Shown here one piece after another: positions 62,968 to 64,000 of a DNA stretch of 64,000 nucleotides (the stretch's first letter is position 1; each line of letters begins with the position of its first letter). The DNA comes from CBDCWT01 sp965223305. GTDB lineage: Bacteria > Planctomycetota > Planctomycetia > Pirellulales > Pirellulaceae. The notes under the pieces were generated by a model. That model saw only the letters and a list, made by a program, of their open reading frames with translations. It was not told the DNA's origin and ran no database searches. The DNA is taken from positions 1-64,000 of the forward strand of contig CBDCWT010000003.1 of NCBI GenBank assembly GCA_965223305.1. The letters run 5' to 3'. The position numbers were made by a program, and so were the translations under genes.

Positions 62968-63479
62968 AATCGCCAGTCCAGTCTCGAAGTCTGCCAAATC
63001 AGCCACCCCGCAGGCAGTGGACCGTCGAATTTGTCCTCACTTTGACACTGCCCCCGCTGAGGTTCGACGCACGGGACGATTCCACCCGTTGCGCGAAGGA
63101 TGGTTTCCTAACTCGCACGGATGTGCCCGGACTGCGCCCGTTCGTGCGCCGAAATTGGCCGCTCCGCAGGTACCCGAACACGCATCGTTTCACGCCAAGG
63201 GCCGCAGGCCAAAGCCGCAAACTGCATCGGCCTATCTGACGCCTATCTGACCGATGCGGATTCGGGAGTCCCGTAAATCCCCAAAGTGTGTCACACTTCC
63301 GCGCGCCAGCACACGTGGCTAGGTTCAGAGGTCTTTTTCACCGCACTGGGGCAGCTTCACCGTGGTGGCCAGCTTACGAACGCGGTCGTCATGCCACCGG
63401 TGAATGATTGTTGGTAGACTGGTGCTCTGCAGAAATACGGTCCAATCATTACCCGAGCCGCCCCCCCCCCCGGCTGAAC
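62968..63479. other. Spacer with dispersed-repeat copy
   Basis: 63057-63172 (GGTTCGACGCACGGGACGAT ... GTTTCCTAACTCGCACGGAT ... GTTCGTGCGCCGAAATTGGC) is another dispersed-repeat copy. A 10-base C run at 63461-63470 lies just ahead of the next gene; no other feature is evident. Confidence 0.6.
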
Positions 63480-64000
63480 ATGAGCATAGAAGACGGCAGT
63501 CAACTTGGCACCTTCAGAATCGTTGAACCACTCGGTGCGGGCGGTATGGGCGAGGTTTATCGGGCAACCGATACCAAGCTCGATCGCGAGGTGGCGATCA
63601 AGGTGCTGCCGGATTCCATGGCCCATGACCCCGAGCGCGTGGCTCGATTTGAGCGCGAAGCCAAAGTGCTGGCTCGACTCAATCATCCCATGATTGCGGC
63701 CATCCATGGTTTTGATGAAGCAAATGGGAAACGGTTCCTAGTACTGGAACTGGTAGAGGGCCCAACATTGGCAGACCGCTTGGAGAACGGGCTACTCCCC
63801 GTTGAAGAGTGTCTAGATATCGCTCGCCAAATCTCAGAGGCATTGGAAGTCGCGCACGATAAAGGCATTATTCATCGAGACTTGAAACCAGCGAATGTAA
63901 AGGTGACGGCTGAGGGTCAGGTCAAAGTCTTGGACTTTGGATTGGCCAAGGCCTTGGCAGAAGAAGAAACGAGTCTTGATCCCACATCGTCTCCCACGAT
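63480..64000 (+). CDS. Hanks-type Ser/Thr protein kinase, N-terminal part
   Basis: Truncated by the window end. From ATG 63480 the kinase domain is complete to the DFG segment: IVEPLGAGGMGEVYRATDTK (P-loop), VAIKVLP (Lys), EREAKVLARLNHPMIAAIHG, GIIHRDLKPANVKVTAEG and VKVLDFGLAKALAE. The family in planctomycetes usually carries C-terminal TM and sensor domains, which lie beyond the window. The partner cannot be seen. Confidence 0.85.
   Translation, partial: MSIEDGSQLGTFRIVEPLGAGGMGEVYRATDTKLDREVAIKVLPDSMAHDPERVARFEREAKVLARLNHPMIAAIHGFDEANGKRFLVLELVEGPTLADRLENGLLPVEECLDIARQISEALEVAHDKGIIHRDLKPANVKVTAEGQVKVLDFGLAKALAEEETSLDPTSSPT

Noticed and set aside
62190..63172. Integron attC sites
   Set aside because: The repeats are related and lie after single genes, but I could not find the paired R and L core boxes with a GTT triplet, and no integron-type integrase is recognised.

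Overview
The window reads as a piece of a planctomycete genome (Pirellulales-like). Pointers are several small protein families I associate with planctomycetes, a methanofuran-pathway enzyme (MfnB) in a bacterium, ECF sigma factor and Ser/Thr kinase operons, leucine-rich-repeat lipoproteins, secreted Gfo/Idh/MocA, S41, amidase and metallophosphoesterase proteins, and many short palindromic intergenic repeats. The lineage is inferred from gene content only; no rRNA or tRNA gene was found.

Left part (1-15.5 kb), mostly intact core genes: a minus-strand run (92-aa ORF, TPR protein, glpD, glpK) for glycerol use; an STN-domain secreted protein; a PHA-granule-region protein; mfnB coupled to a membrane protein; RNase D; an SMP-30 lactonase-like secreted protein; a large DUF11/CARDB-type surface protein; and a complete tctC-tctB-tctA carboxylate transporter operon. 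15.5-17.2 kb is an array of about 208-bp tandem repeats full of hairpins.

Middle (17-33 kb): D-cysteine desulfhydrase-like enzyme, LRR lipoprotein coupled to a sugar-type oxidoreductase, a second oxidoreductase, metallophosphoesterase, leuB, HNH endonuclease, ferredoxin, ECF sigma factor, several lineage-type small proteins, and leuA. leuA has a readable transcription attenuator: promoter, 16-codon leader peptide with five Leu codons, antiterminator and terminator. Two families of non-autonomous TIR elements, two copies each, lie here.

Accessory/decaying part (33-50 kb): a HAF-repeat plus LRR fusion protein, a protein with a possible AcrVA2-like C-terminus, a heavily frameshifted Hint-domain gene, a frameshifted IS4-type element with TIRs and an 8-bp target duplication, DUF4365-like and carboxypeptidase-regulatory-domain fragments, an IS200/IS605 remnant, a frameshifted ilvE divergent from a MocR-type regulator, and an IS91-like element carrying two tyrosine recombinases. 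Every frameshift I could resolve is a one-base insertion.

Right part (50-64 kb): a sigma factor - zinc-finger/kinase - secretin-N-like - thioredoxin - thioredoxin operon, then an amidase, AraC regulator, S41 peptidase, M23 peptidase and the start of another Ser/Thr kinase. These genes are separated by long spacers containing a dispersed repeat family; one copy is split by the IS91-like element.
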